Source: Streptomyces sp. rh34 (lineage in GTDB: Bacteria > Actinomycetota > Actinomycetes > Streptomycetales > Streptomycetaceae). From it: a DNA stretch of 44,763 bases. Positions 1 through 9,153 of this stretch are shown here, piece after piece. Under the pieces are notes generated by a model that ran no database searches, had not been told where the DNA came from, and saw nothing but the letters and a program-made list of their open reading frames with translations. Location of the stretch: the NCBI RefSeq assembly GCF_002551245.1, contig NZ_NTGZ01000027.1, forward strand, positions 1 through 44,763, given 5' to 3'. The translations under genes and the position numbers were made by a program. How positions within the stretch are numbered: position 1 is the stretch's first letter; every line of letters begins with the position of its first letter.

Positions 1-28
1 CCCGCTCAGAGATGTGTATAAGAGACAG
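1..28. other. Residual Nextera/Tn5 mosaic-end adapter (artefact)
   Basis: Bases 10-28 are exactly the 19-base Tn5 mosaic end used in Nextera libraries (AGATGTGTATAAGAGACAG), preceded by nine bases that also look like adapter. The same 25 bases occur inverted at the other end of the window. This is library sequence, not genome, and genomic sequence begins at about base 29. Confidence 0.97.
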
Positions 29-3000
29 GGCGTGGTGAGGGGGTGCTCGGCGAGGTAGGCGGCGTAGTCGCCGTATTCGCCGGCGTGGAGGCGAGCAGTG
101 AAGTCCGCGTGAGCGCGGGTCATTTCGGCCTCGCGGTTGGGCTTGACCCAGCCTTCGGGGATGGTGGGGGTGGGGTCGCCTGCGCGGGCGGCTTTGGCCC
201 AGGCTTTGACGAAGGCGGTCTCTTCGGGGGTCTGGCGGATGCCGACGTTGTGGGTGGCCGCGCCGATCTTGTGACCGTCGGGTGCGAAGAACATCTCCCA
301 CTCGTACTTGCGGAGTACGGCGAACTGGGAGCGGTACATGGCGCAGAGCTGCTCGGCGGTTAGGCCGAGCATGACGGCTACGAGCGCGTCGATCTCGACT
401 AGGGCCATACGGCGGTCGTACTCGGTGCGGAGGGGTGTCGCCATTGACCAGGTGGGCTCGACGGCCTGGATCAACGGCCGAGATGACTTGGGGTCTGTCC
501 ATCGATCGCTCAGCCATCCAGGCTCGAAGATCTCCTCCCACAGTGGAGTGTAGTCACGCGTCAGGCAGTTCAGACGAAGAGTGCGAAGGAGGAGGGGGGC
601 GGCGAGGGGGTGGGCAAGGGGCGCAGGGAAACGCTTGACCATTTCAGCCGAAAGATTTTCTGTGCCGGAAACTTTGACCAAGTAGTCGAGCACCAAGCTC
701 GCCCACAGCCCCGAGGTGATGGCAGTTGCGCGATTCGAAGGAAAAGCCAGGCTCCCGATTCCATGGATATGCGTTGGGCCGGGCGGAAAAATTGCGGCGT
801 TGAGTGTTCGCTCTGTGATCGGATCCACTCGCCGCCTCCAAAAGAGACGAAAGTACTCATTGAAATTCTTACCCGCCCATGTTGGCTGCTCCGCAGTGAA
901 CTGGGTTGCGGAGCAGGACCTTGCGTAATTCGTTCGCTGAATTACGCGTTCAGGTAGGGATTCTAGTGCGAGTTGCGAATAGTCCTTGTAGGAGCGGCAA
1001 CCAACGTTCGGCTGCTGCGCGAACGGATTGGCCACCGAGAAGTGGGGCCCTTGAATTACTACCTCAGTGAGGTCCTCCGAGATCTCGGTTCTCCATTCAA
1101 TCACCCCGTCTTCCTTGGCGATTTTCTCGTTGAGAGCATAAGTGCACCACACGCCTTCCGGAAGCCTTTGAGGGAATCGCGAAAGAGACCTAGAGGCATC
1201 ACTATCCAGGATAGTCAAAGGGCGGAGCATTTGAGCTTCCCGGCCATCAGAAGTCGCCTGATCCATCAATCGCGCCCAGTCGGAAAGCACCGCGTCATCT
1301 ACTATGACCACACGATCGCGGTGAGGGCGCAGGTCCCACCCTCCTTCAGCGAATTGCCGACCCGGCGTTTCCCCGGCCCCCTGATGCTCTATCGACGAAT
1401 CCGAAGTCGCGGGATGCAGGAGTCCGGAAAGGTTGAGGAAACGTACGTCTTTGTTATGGCCGTAGATGTGAATTCCATAATCTCGCGTATTTCCAATTTC
1501 GAAAAGCTTAAGTTCGTTGCGGAATTGGAAGTGACGTCGTAGGTGACCGTAGGTGACGGCGCGAAGTGACCCTCCAGAGGATGCATAGAAATGCGATTCC
1601 GGGTGAATTAGGCCAATAGTGCCAGATGGTGCCAGATTCCGCCAAGTCCTTTCCATGAAATTCATGTATAGATTAGTGCGAAGTCCTTCCAAAATGGAAT
1701 ACTCGACTGATGACCCCAGGAAGGATGTTAGCCCGGCCCAGGAGTTCAGATCGGCAAGGTAGCCCGTCAATGCCAATGGATCTGAGAGAACCCCAACTCG
1801 ACGATCGGCCTTGTCCCTCTCTGGTGCTCTTTCATTCAGTCCGAACCAGGAATCATGCTCTGCCAGCGAAACGTGGTCTTCCCAGTCGAGACGCACCCAC
1901 GGAGGGTTTCCTACTTGGAGGTCGAAACCGCCCCGAGTGAATAGATGGGCAAACTCCAAGTCCCAGTGGAAGAACCCTTCCCGTCGCGAGATTGCGTCCA
2001 CTTCGCCCAGCCAGGAGAACCGCACGGTCACCGATGGCAAGTCGGCGCACTGGCTCATCACTCGGTCGAACTCATCGTCCGCCGCCAACCTTTCGAACTC
2101 GCCAGTGTCGCCGAACAGTCCTAGCTCATCATCAAGGCCAGCCGCACCACCGCCGATGCGGCCGGAAGGCCTCGCCCTCGCCTTGGCGGGCGGGACTCCC
2201 AGCACTGCCTCGCAGAAGGTCAGCCACTCGTCCATGCTCGGGGGCACTGTGGTGCCAGGCTGCCCAACCGGCCAGAACCACAGGGAGCACCAGGCGTCCA
2301 TGACCAGCTTCAGTCGGCCGCGCGGTGAGCCCGGCTCGTTCAGTGCGCTCTCGATCTGTTCGCGGGTCACGTCTCCCGACGCCTTCTCCAGCGGTTGGCC
2401 GGGGTCGACCTCCCACACGTCGATCTGACGCCGTACCTCCCGCTCGCTCACGATCAAGCGGCGCCGGGTCAGCTCCCAGAGCCGCTCGACTCGGGTCGCC
2501 AGTGCCAGCAGCCGCTTGCCTTGGGCCACTGATGGCGTCGATGTGACAGCCGTACGCCACTTTGCCAGGGCGTCACGTTCGTCTTTCGCCAGCTCCTTCG
2601 CCTGCTTGGCGTCGGTGACCGCGCCCCAGCCCTTGGCCGGCAGCAGGAAGTGATGGATCTCCTTGCCCGCCTGGAACTGGCCTTCCTCGGCTCCTGCCCG
2701 CAGCGGCCGGTCCGTCGGGACCGTCGTCAGCCATGCCTTCCTCTTCAGCGCCTCCGCCACGTACACGGCCCGCCGCGCCCCGATCAGCGAGTTGCCGCGA
2801 CGCAAGTGCAGGCCGAACCAAGGGGCCTTCAAGCCCTCATGCATCGAGTTGAGCCACAGCGAGACCTCGGCCAGCTCAACAGCAGTCTGGTTGAGGTCGA
2901 CGCCATAGCAGTTGTGCAGGGCCAGGTACGCCTTGACCTTTTGCAGCTCCGCCTCGTACCGGTCCGGAGGCAGTTGTTCACCACCCAGCTCCGCCATCCT

Positions 3001-4917
3001 GCGCTTCAGGTACTCCGCAGCCAGCTGATTGATGGCCTCATTGAGGAACGCGCCCGAGCCCAGGGCGGGCTCACACACCGTCAGGTCCAGGATCGCCCGC
3101 GCAGGCGTCGTCTCACCGCCCTGGTCCAGCAGCTCCGCCAGCGCGTGCTTGACCGTGCTCCGGGTCAGTACCTCCGGCGTGTAGTACGAGGCCGACCGCT
3201 GCCGTTCCCGCCCTGACAGGCGGTAGACGAAGCTGCCCTTCTTGTGCAGGACACGCTTCTTTACGCCCGTCAGCTCGTCCGTCCGTTTGACGAAGACGTC
3301 CTCGTCGTAGTTGTCGGCGTCCTTCAACGGCACGACCCAGGTTCCGCTGAGTCCGTCGGAATCCGGCTTGGCAACCTCGTACAGGTCATCCCAAGCGAAG
3401 AAACCGGTGTAGGACATCAGGCCCTCGTACACCGCACCAAGCTGGTTGATGCCAAGCTGCGCGTACGAGATGAAGCCCTTGCCGGTGCCACCGCCGGCCT
3501 TGCCGCGTCCGCTGCGCCGCCCCTGTGTGAGCATCAGCAGGTTGAGCACCCGCCACAGCACCCTGTTCCGCAGCTTCGTCTCGATCCGCTCGCCCTCGAC
3601 CGACACCGAGCCGATCAGCGGTGTGGCGTCGGCCTTGAACAGGTCGCTGCGCAGGGCCTCGAAGCGCAGGCCGTCCGCGTCGAGGACGGTCACTCCGTCC
3701 TCGGTCGGCGCCGCGTCCGTGCCCAGAGGGCGGTGGCCCTGGTCAACCAGCCGGAACAGCAGGTCCAGCGAATCGGCGAAGTGGGTGCCGTCCTGAGCTT
3801 CCTCCGGAAGGTCGTAGGAGACCAGTTCGCCGAGTCGGGCCAGGCCATAGCCGTCCTGATAGGCGTCGTCCTTGCTCGGCAGAATGCCGAGCTCGGGCCG
3901 CGCCTCCGCGTAGAGCAGGAACAGGATCCGGTACAGATACCGCAGCGACTCCCGAGTGAGCCGGCTCGCCAGGTCGGCCGGGTCGCCCAGCTCCGCCGGA
4001 TCGGCACCCCCCTCCTTCAGCCGGTCCAGGATCTCCTGAGCGATGAGCTCGACCGACTGCCGCAGCCCTTCCCGCAGCTCCTTCGAGACGCCCACCGCGT
4101 GCTTGCGGCCCTTGTCGACCAGACCGTCCAGGTATCCGGCGACGCCGCCCTCCGTCAGCAGTGACTCCGCGCCGAACAGCGCTGCCACCGCCTCCAGTTC
4201 CTCGCCATCCGCGCTGAGGTTGCGGTCCAGGGCCTCGTCGACGCTCACCGCGAGGAACCGGCCCTCGTGCCAGGCCGTGCGGTCGGCGAGCAGTACCGCG
4301 CCTCCCGCGAGGAGCAGGACGTAGCGCGGGGCGTAGCCGTCCTCGCAGCCGAAGAGGAAGGTGACGGCGTCGGCCGCACTGGTGATGAGCTGCTTGCCGT
4401 CGAGCTGGATCGGGGCGAGGAGCTGTGCGCCGCCGTCCTCGACGTCCGCGACGACGAGTTCGCCGTCCACCTGCCAGGTGACGTCCAGGGCGACGAGTTC
4501 CAGGCCGCCTGGGCCCGTGACGGCCAGCGTCACCGGCACCGACCGTTCCTTGTCGCCTTGCATCACACCGAAGTCGCCCCGGCGCAGTCGGGTGTGGGTG
4601 GAACCCGCGGGCTCCGGAGCGGCGGGCTTAGCGTCCTTGCCCTCGCCCTCCGGTTCGACATACGCCAGCGCCGCCAGCAGGCGGTCGTTGAGCTCCCGTA
4701 CCTCGGGACCGTCGAAGGCCTTGTTCTCGGTGATGCGGACCTTGGCCTTGAAGTACTCGCGGCGCAGGCCCTTCACGCCCGAGCGGGACGACGGAGCGCC
4801 CGCCCGATCGGCGGAGGTCCAGCGCTTGCGCAGCTCGGTGAGGTCCTTGGCGAACAGCTCGGCGAGGTAGTGGGCGGAGATGTACTCACCGCGGTTGGTG
4901 ATCGCTTCGAATGCCAC
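29..4917 (-). CDS. Giant N6-adenine DNA methyltransferase, DrmMI/Eco57I-like (C-terminus cut by contig end)
   Basis: One uninterrupted minus-strand frame runs from a GTG at 4917 to the adapter, about 1629 residues with no stop. It is 3'-incomplete only because the contig ends. SAM motif I reads PALGSGAF (residues about 617-624, Leu where Cys is usual). An NCYGVDLNQ-type motif II and a RRGNSLIG motif follow. The catalytic NPPW lies at about 1004-1007, in frame with the start. The family methylates adenine N6 to mark self DNA; the long C-terminal part should hold target recognition. The start is four bases after the helicase stop, so the two genes are translationally coupled. A helicase followed by a giant methylase is the drmD-drmMI core of class 1 DISARM, but drmA/B/C are not visible. 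The alternative is a stand-alone helicase-methylase restriction system. Bases about 640-1950 are unusually AT-rich. Methylase identity is firm; membership of DISARM is inference. Confidence 0.85.
640..1950 (-). other. AT-rich segment inside the methylase, likely exchanged target-recognition domain
   Basis: GC content falls sharply here while the reading frame stays open: 24 of 60 bases are G/C at 1441-1500 and 28 of 60 at 1621-1680, against 41 of 60 at 4021-4080 in the same gene. Codons ending in A or T (AAT, GAA, TTT, ATT, AGG, CTA) become common. The segment begins around the NPPW motif and covers the following 400 or so residues, where recognition domains sit in this family. GC-rich coding resumes before base 600. 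This is the pattern expected from recombination that swaps specificity. Confidence 0.6.
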
Positions 4918-4921
4918 GGTG

Positions 4922-7903
4922 TCACGCGCCCCTCTGCTGCTGAATCACGTTGCCGCCAGCCGCCGCGGGCGGCGCCAGGACGCCGATCACCCGCACCATC
5001 GCCTCGCCCTGCGTGGCCAGCTGCTCGATGAGCTGCTCGACCTCCACCGCGGTCTTCTGCACGCGCGTCTCCTCGTGCTTCCGCCGCATGCCGCTGAAGC
5101 TCAGTTGCTCGAACGTCGACAGGCTGGCCTTCCGCCATGCCTCCAACCGCTGTTCGTACTCGATGAGTTGCTCCACCAGCGGGGTCTCCTGCTCGTTGCG
5201 CAGCTCGCCGATGTGGTCGCGGCTCGCCCGTACCGCCGCCGGGACCAGTGCCTGGAGGGCAGTCCTGTCGCCGGTGAAGGGCCGGTTGAGCATCCCGGGC
5301 TTGACGCCGGCCCGTTCGAGTACGCCCACCAGGTCGTCGTCGAAGGTGGGCGTGCCGCTTGCCAGGCCCGTCACGCATGTCCAGGCCAGGACGGTCGGGT
5401 GGCCCTTGGCGTTGGAGTACATGCCCTGAGTGAGGAACACCGGTTCACTGACGCCCGCCGTGATGATCGGGGCGGTGTTGCGGGTGAGTCTGACGAGGAC
5501 CTTGTCGGTGAGCCACTCCACCACCGGGTGCTGGTCCGTGAGGTAGCTGACGTCGGGCCAGCCGGAGGTCTCGGTGCGCTCCTGCTTGGTGATCGCGCCC
5601 TTGGCACGGTTGCCGCTGCGCTCGCGGGCGCGGTCCAGCCGGTCCTGGCCGAACTGCTTGTCGAAGGTGACCCGGAGCTGGTCCAGGACCTGCCGTTCGT
5701 CCAGGTACGACTTCGGGAGGACCAGCAGGCGGCGCTGGAGTTCCCGGTCCGGGGTGAAGACCATCATCTTGGGGTGGTCGGCGTCCCAGTGCTTGCCGAT
5801 GCGCTGCTCCGGGTTGTCGTAGACCTCCTCCAGGGCCTCTTCTACGAACGCGCGCGTGGAGGCGAACAGTTGCGGCACCCGGTAGCCCGGTGATTCGCCG
5901 TCCGGGGTGTGGTCGGCGAGGAACGCCTCGAAGGGGTCCAGCGGGACCGACGGAACGGCAGTGTCGAACGGTTCCTCGTTCGCCAGGAGCCGTTCCATGA
6001 TGGCGTTCGTCTCGGCGTCCTCGTCGCGCAGGCCCAGGATGGAGGCGGCCTCGCCGAGCGTGCGGTGGACCTCATCCTCACGCCTGAGCAGGCGCTCGGA
6101 CACGGCTCGGTCGGCCGAGGGGTGGTCGGGATCCTCGTCAGCAGTGAGGAGCAGCAGCGCGCGGATCTCCGGGGAGTGCTGCTGGCCGTAGCGGTCGATA
6201 CGGCCGTTGCGCTGCTCGATGGTGATCAGCGACCAGGGCAGGTCGTAGTGGATCATCTGGTGGCACTGGCGGTGCAGGTTGACGCCCTCGGCGGCGATGT
6301 CGCCGGTGAGCAGGACCCGCAGTTCGCTGCTCGCCAGGCCGAAGTCCTTGACGGTGCGCTGCTGTTCGTCGTCGGAGAGGCCGCCGTGGAGCTGGCGGAC
6401 GGCGCCGCTGGTCTTTCCCTTGCTCGGTGCGAAGCCGAGGGCCGAGGGCAGAGTGTCCTGCAGTATCTGGAGAGTGGCGCGGCGCTCGGAGAAGATGACG
6501 ACGCGGGTGTCGGAGCCGGGGCCGACCTTGATCTCCTCCTTGAGCACCTTCACCAGCTGCCGGAACTTGGCGGCGTCCTCGATGTCTGTGGCCTCGGCGA
6601 TGGTGCCGAGGTTGACCAGTGCGTCGCGTTCGGCCTGGCGTTCCTGTGGGTTGGTGCTCCGGTCGATGCTGTCGATCCGGTTGTCGACCGTTTCGACGAG
6701 CGCGGAGTGGGAGGAGAGGAAGGACTTCAGCAGCGTGTAGGGGAAGAGCCGGGCGCCCTTGCCGGAGACAGGGGCCTTGCGGCCGTCCTTCGGGTTGATC
6801 CAGACGTCGTACAGCTCGTCGAAGACCCGCTGCTCGGCCGGGGTCGCCGTGCAGTCGATGGCGACCGGCGGCTTGCGCGTGGCCCACATGTGGCCGATCT
6901 CGGCCGAGACGTCGGGGGACATCTTGTGGCGCCGGATGTAGAGGTGCTGGAGCTGCGTCTCGTCGTAGTCGCTGGTGTTGGGGATGGCCGTCGGGTCGAG
7001 TAGGCTCAGCAGCTCGCCGAAGGACTCCCGCTGGCCGTTGTGCGGTGTGGCGCTGGCCAGGATCAGGGCGTCGGTCTTCGGCGCGAGGAGCTGCGCGAGG
7101 CGGTTGTTCTTCGTCCCGGTGTTGATGAGCTTGTGCGACTCGTCGATGACGACGGCGTCCCAGGTGACCTGCATGAGATGGCTGCGCCAGCGGTCGGAGC
7201 GCAGGGTGTCGATCGAGATGATCGCGCGCTTGTAGTACGAGAAGGGGTTACGGCCGGCCGGGATGTCGTTCTTGATCCGCTCGATGCCGGCCGAGTCCAG
7301 CCGCACCACCGGGATCGCGAAGCGCGTCCACAGCTCGTGCTGGAACTGTTCCAGGATGTGCTTCGGCGTCACCACCAGGATGCGCTCGCCGCGCCCGCGC
7401 CTGATCAGTTCGGACAGCAGCAGCCCGACCTCAAGGGTCTTGCCGAGGCCGACCGCGTCCGCGATCAGCAGTCGGGGGCGGAGCGCGCGCAGGGCGGCCT
7501 TGGCGGGTTCGCGCTGGTAGGCAAGGTCGTCGACGAGGTGGGTGCCCACGGTGGCGAGGCGCTGCTCAGAAAGGGGCAGCGGGGTCTTGCGGATCAACGC
7601 GTCGATGAACAGGCGCGAACGGCGGCACTCGGGGGAGTCGTCGGGGACGAGCTCGGTGTCCTCGGGGCGCAGTGGGGTCACCTGGTCGAGGCTCTCGTGC
7701 GCGAAGAAGACCGCCCGCTGGTCGCGGACCAGGGGCGAGATGCCCCGTACGTCCAGGCGGGTGCCGTCCTTGGCGGTCTCGGCGGCCTCCACGACCAGCC
7801 AGTCCTCGTCGCGGGCGCGGACCTGCATCCCGGCGGCGAACCGGACGCCACCGGACGCATCGCCCGGGACGTCGCCTGACGCACTGTCGGCGACGGTGGT
7901 CAT
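4922..7903 (-). CDS. SNF2-family (SF2) DNA helicase/translocase, DISARM DrmD-like
   Basis: 993 residues from the ATG at 7903, chosen over upstream in-frame starts because GAAGGAGA lies 8 bases before it. Helicase motifs appear in order: Walker A AVGLGKT (about 150-156), DESH box (254-257), SATPHNG motif III, LTGDIAAEGVNL motif V, and the arginine-finger motif QRNGRIDRYGQ. A long C-terminal region follows the motor. Such proteins translocate on double-stranded DNA using ATP. Paired with a giant N6-methylase, the family recognises and attacks unmodified phage DNA, as DrmD does in class 1 DISARM. The gene lies 83 bases after the kinase gene and four bases before the methylase start, so it is operonic with both. 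The helicase call is firm. The DrmD label is tentative, because other actinobacterial helicase-methylase pairs have the same motor and DrmA/B/C are not in view. Confidence 0.88.
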   Translation of the reverse strand: MTTVADSASGDVPGDASGGVRFAAGMQVRARDEDWLVVEAAETAKDGTRLDVRGISPLVRDQRAVFFAHESLDQVTPLRPEDTELVPDDSPECRRSRLFIDALIRKTPLPLSEQRLATVGTHLVDDLAYQREPAKAALRALRPRLLIADAVGLGKTLEVGLLLSELIRRGRGERILVVTPKHILEQFQHELWTRFAIPVVRLDSAGIERIKNDIPAGRNPFSYYKRAIISIDTLRSDRWRSHLMQVTWDAVVIDESHKLINTGTKNNRLAQLLAPKTDALILASATPHNGQRESFGELLSLLDPTAIPNTSDYDETQLQHLYIRRHKMSPDVSAEIGHMWATRKPPVAIDCTATPAEQRVFDELYDVWINPKDGRKAPVSGKGARLFPYTLLKSFLSSHSALVETVDNRIDSIDRSTNPQERQAERDALVNLGTIAEATDIEDAAKFRQLVKVLKEEIKVGPGSDTRVVIFSERRATLQILQDTLPSALGFAPSKGKTSGAVRQLHGGLSDDEQQRTVKDFGLASSELRVLLTGDIAAEGVNLHRQCHQMIHYDLPWSLITIEQRNGRIDRYGQQHSPEIRALLLLTADEDPDHPSADRAVSERLLRREDEVHRTLGEAASILGLRDEDAETNAIMERLLANEEPFDTAVPSVPLDPFEAFLADHTPDGESPGYRVPQLFASTRAFVEEALEEVYDNPEQRIGKHWDADHPKMMVFTPDRELQRRLLVLPKSYLDERQVLDQLRVTFDKQFGQDRLDRARERSGNRAKGAITKQERTETSGWPDVSYLTDQHPVVEWLTDKVLVRLTRNTAPIITAGVSEPVFLTQGMYSNAKGHPTVLAWTCVTGLASGTPTFDDDLVGVLERAGVKPGMLNRPFTGDRTALQALVPAAVRASRDHIGELRNEQETPLVEQLIEYEQRLEAWRKASLSTFEQLSFSGMRRKHEETRVQKTAVEVEQLIEQLATQGEAMVRVIGVLAPPAAAGGNVIQQQRGA

Positions 7904-7986
7904 TGGCGGGTCTCCTTCGATTGCTGCTCTGCTGCTGTGCCGTTCAAGCACTGTGCGTTTGTGGTTTGTGCGTGGGTCTGACGGGG

Positions 7987-9153
7987 TCAGCCGCCGTAGT
8001 CGCCGCGGCGATCCTCGATACGGCTGCGCCATCGTGCGGCCCAGCGGTCCGGGATGGCGTCCGGCTGGGGCCCGGGATCGAGCGGCCCCGCGGGCCTTGG
8101 GAACGGCGCTGCCTCGGGCACCTGCTCGGGGGCGATGTCCGGAACGTCGTCCGGCTCGGCGTCCACCGCGGCATCAGGATCCGGTAGCGCATCCGGTGCC
8201 TCGACCGGTGTGGCCTGTCGCTCCAGCACCGCCGCGAGGAACGCCTCAGGCAGCGGCGGGTACGCCTGCGCCTCCGTCGGCACTCCGAAGTCGAGCAGGC
8301 GTCCCATCGCCTCTTCCAGCACGTTCTGTGCCGTCGGCCGGTCCTCGGCGTCGAAGGCCAGTGTGTGGGTGACCAGGTCGAGCAGCGCGGGCGGGAGGCC
8401 GGTCAGGTCGGGCTGGATGTCCAGCGTCCGCTGTGCCGGCATCTGTGCGTAGAAGGGGACGTGGCCGGTTGCCGCGTGCGCCAGCGTCGCGCCGAGGCTG
8501 TAGACGTCCGATGCCTCACTGGCCTTACGGGAGTCCGCCGCCTGTTCCGGTGCCATGTAGGAGAGGGTGCCGAGGGCCGCGCTCGCCGTGGTCAGGCCGG
8601 TACCGCCGCTGACGTGGGAGATGCCGAAATCTATGACCCGGACGCCGTCCGTGGCGACCAGGACGTTGCCGGGCTTGAGGTCCCGGTGCAGTAAACGCAC
8701 CGAGTGGATGTGCATCAGGGCGTCCGCGAGACCCGCTGCCAGCCACCACGCACCCAGCTCGCTGACCGGGCCGTGCTGCTCCACCAGCTCCAGCAGCGAG
8801 GGCGCGTTGATGTACTGGGTCGCGATCCAAGGCGTCGCCGCTTGCGGGTCGGCGTCCACCAGAGCGGCGGTGTGGAAGCCGCCGACGCGGCGGATCGCCT
8901 CCAGTTCCAGGGCGAAGCGCTTGCGGAAGTACTCGTCCTCCGCGAGCTGCGGTCTGACGACCTTCACCGCGACCGGGCGGGTCGAACGGTAGCCCAGGTA
9001 CACGACACCCATCGCGCCTTGCCCCAGTCGGCCGACCAGTCGGAAGTTCCCGACCGTCGTCGGGTCGCCCGCTCTGAGCGGCTGCAGCACCTTTGCCCCC
9101 GTACTGTCCTGACCTGGCTGGACGAGAGCGAGGTTATCAGCGGGTCGGTTCAC
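7987..9153 (-). CDS. Cytosolic Hanks-type Ser/Thr protein kinase
   Basis: 388 residues from a GTG at 9153 that overlaps the upstream gene's stop as GTGA, with AGGAGG 11 bases upstream. The frame stays open far upstream, but there it is only a shadow of the methylase-like gene. A complete kinase domain is visible: glycine loop LGQGAMG (43-49), VAVK lysine 64, HRDLKPGN with Asp158, DFG Asp175, and MAPEQ at 200-204. The tail (about 315-370) is Pro- and Asp-rich. There is no transmembrane helix or PASTA domain, so it is cytosolic, unlike PknB. Sitting between two methylase-family genes and a helicase, it probably signals within the defence operon. The Streptomyces Pgl system also combines a kinase (PglW) with a methylase (PglX), but PglW is far larger, so this is an analogy only. 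Its substrate is unknown. Confidence 0.92.
   Translation of the reverse strand: MNRPADNLALVQPGQDSTGAKVLQPLRAGDPTTVGNFRLVGRLGQGAMGVVYLGYRSTRPVAVKVVRPQLAEDEYFRKRFALELEAIRRVGGFHTAALVDADPQAATPWIATQYINAPSLLELVEQHGPVSELGAWWLAAGLADALMHIHSVRLLHRDLKPGNVLVATDGVRVIDFGISHVSGGTGLTTASAALGTLSYMAPEQAADSRKASEASDVYSLGATLAHAATGHVPFYAQMPAQRTLDIQPDLTGLPPALLDLVTHTLAFDAEDRPTAQNVLEEAMGRLLDFGVPTEAQAYPPLPEAFLAAVLERQATPVEAPDALPDPDAAVDAEPDDVPDIAPEQVPEAAPFPRPAGPLDPGPQPDAIPDRWAARWRSRIEDRRGDYGG

Noticed and set aside
1..28. Mosaic-end sequences at both ends as a natural Tn5-type composite transposon
   Set aside because: They sit exactly at the contig edges with adapter-like flanks and there is no transposase gene, so library adapter is the simple explanation.
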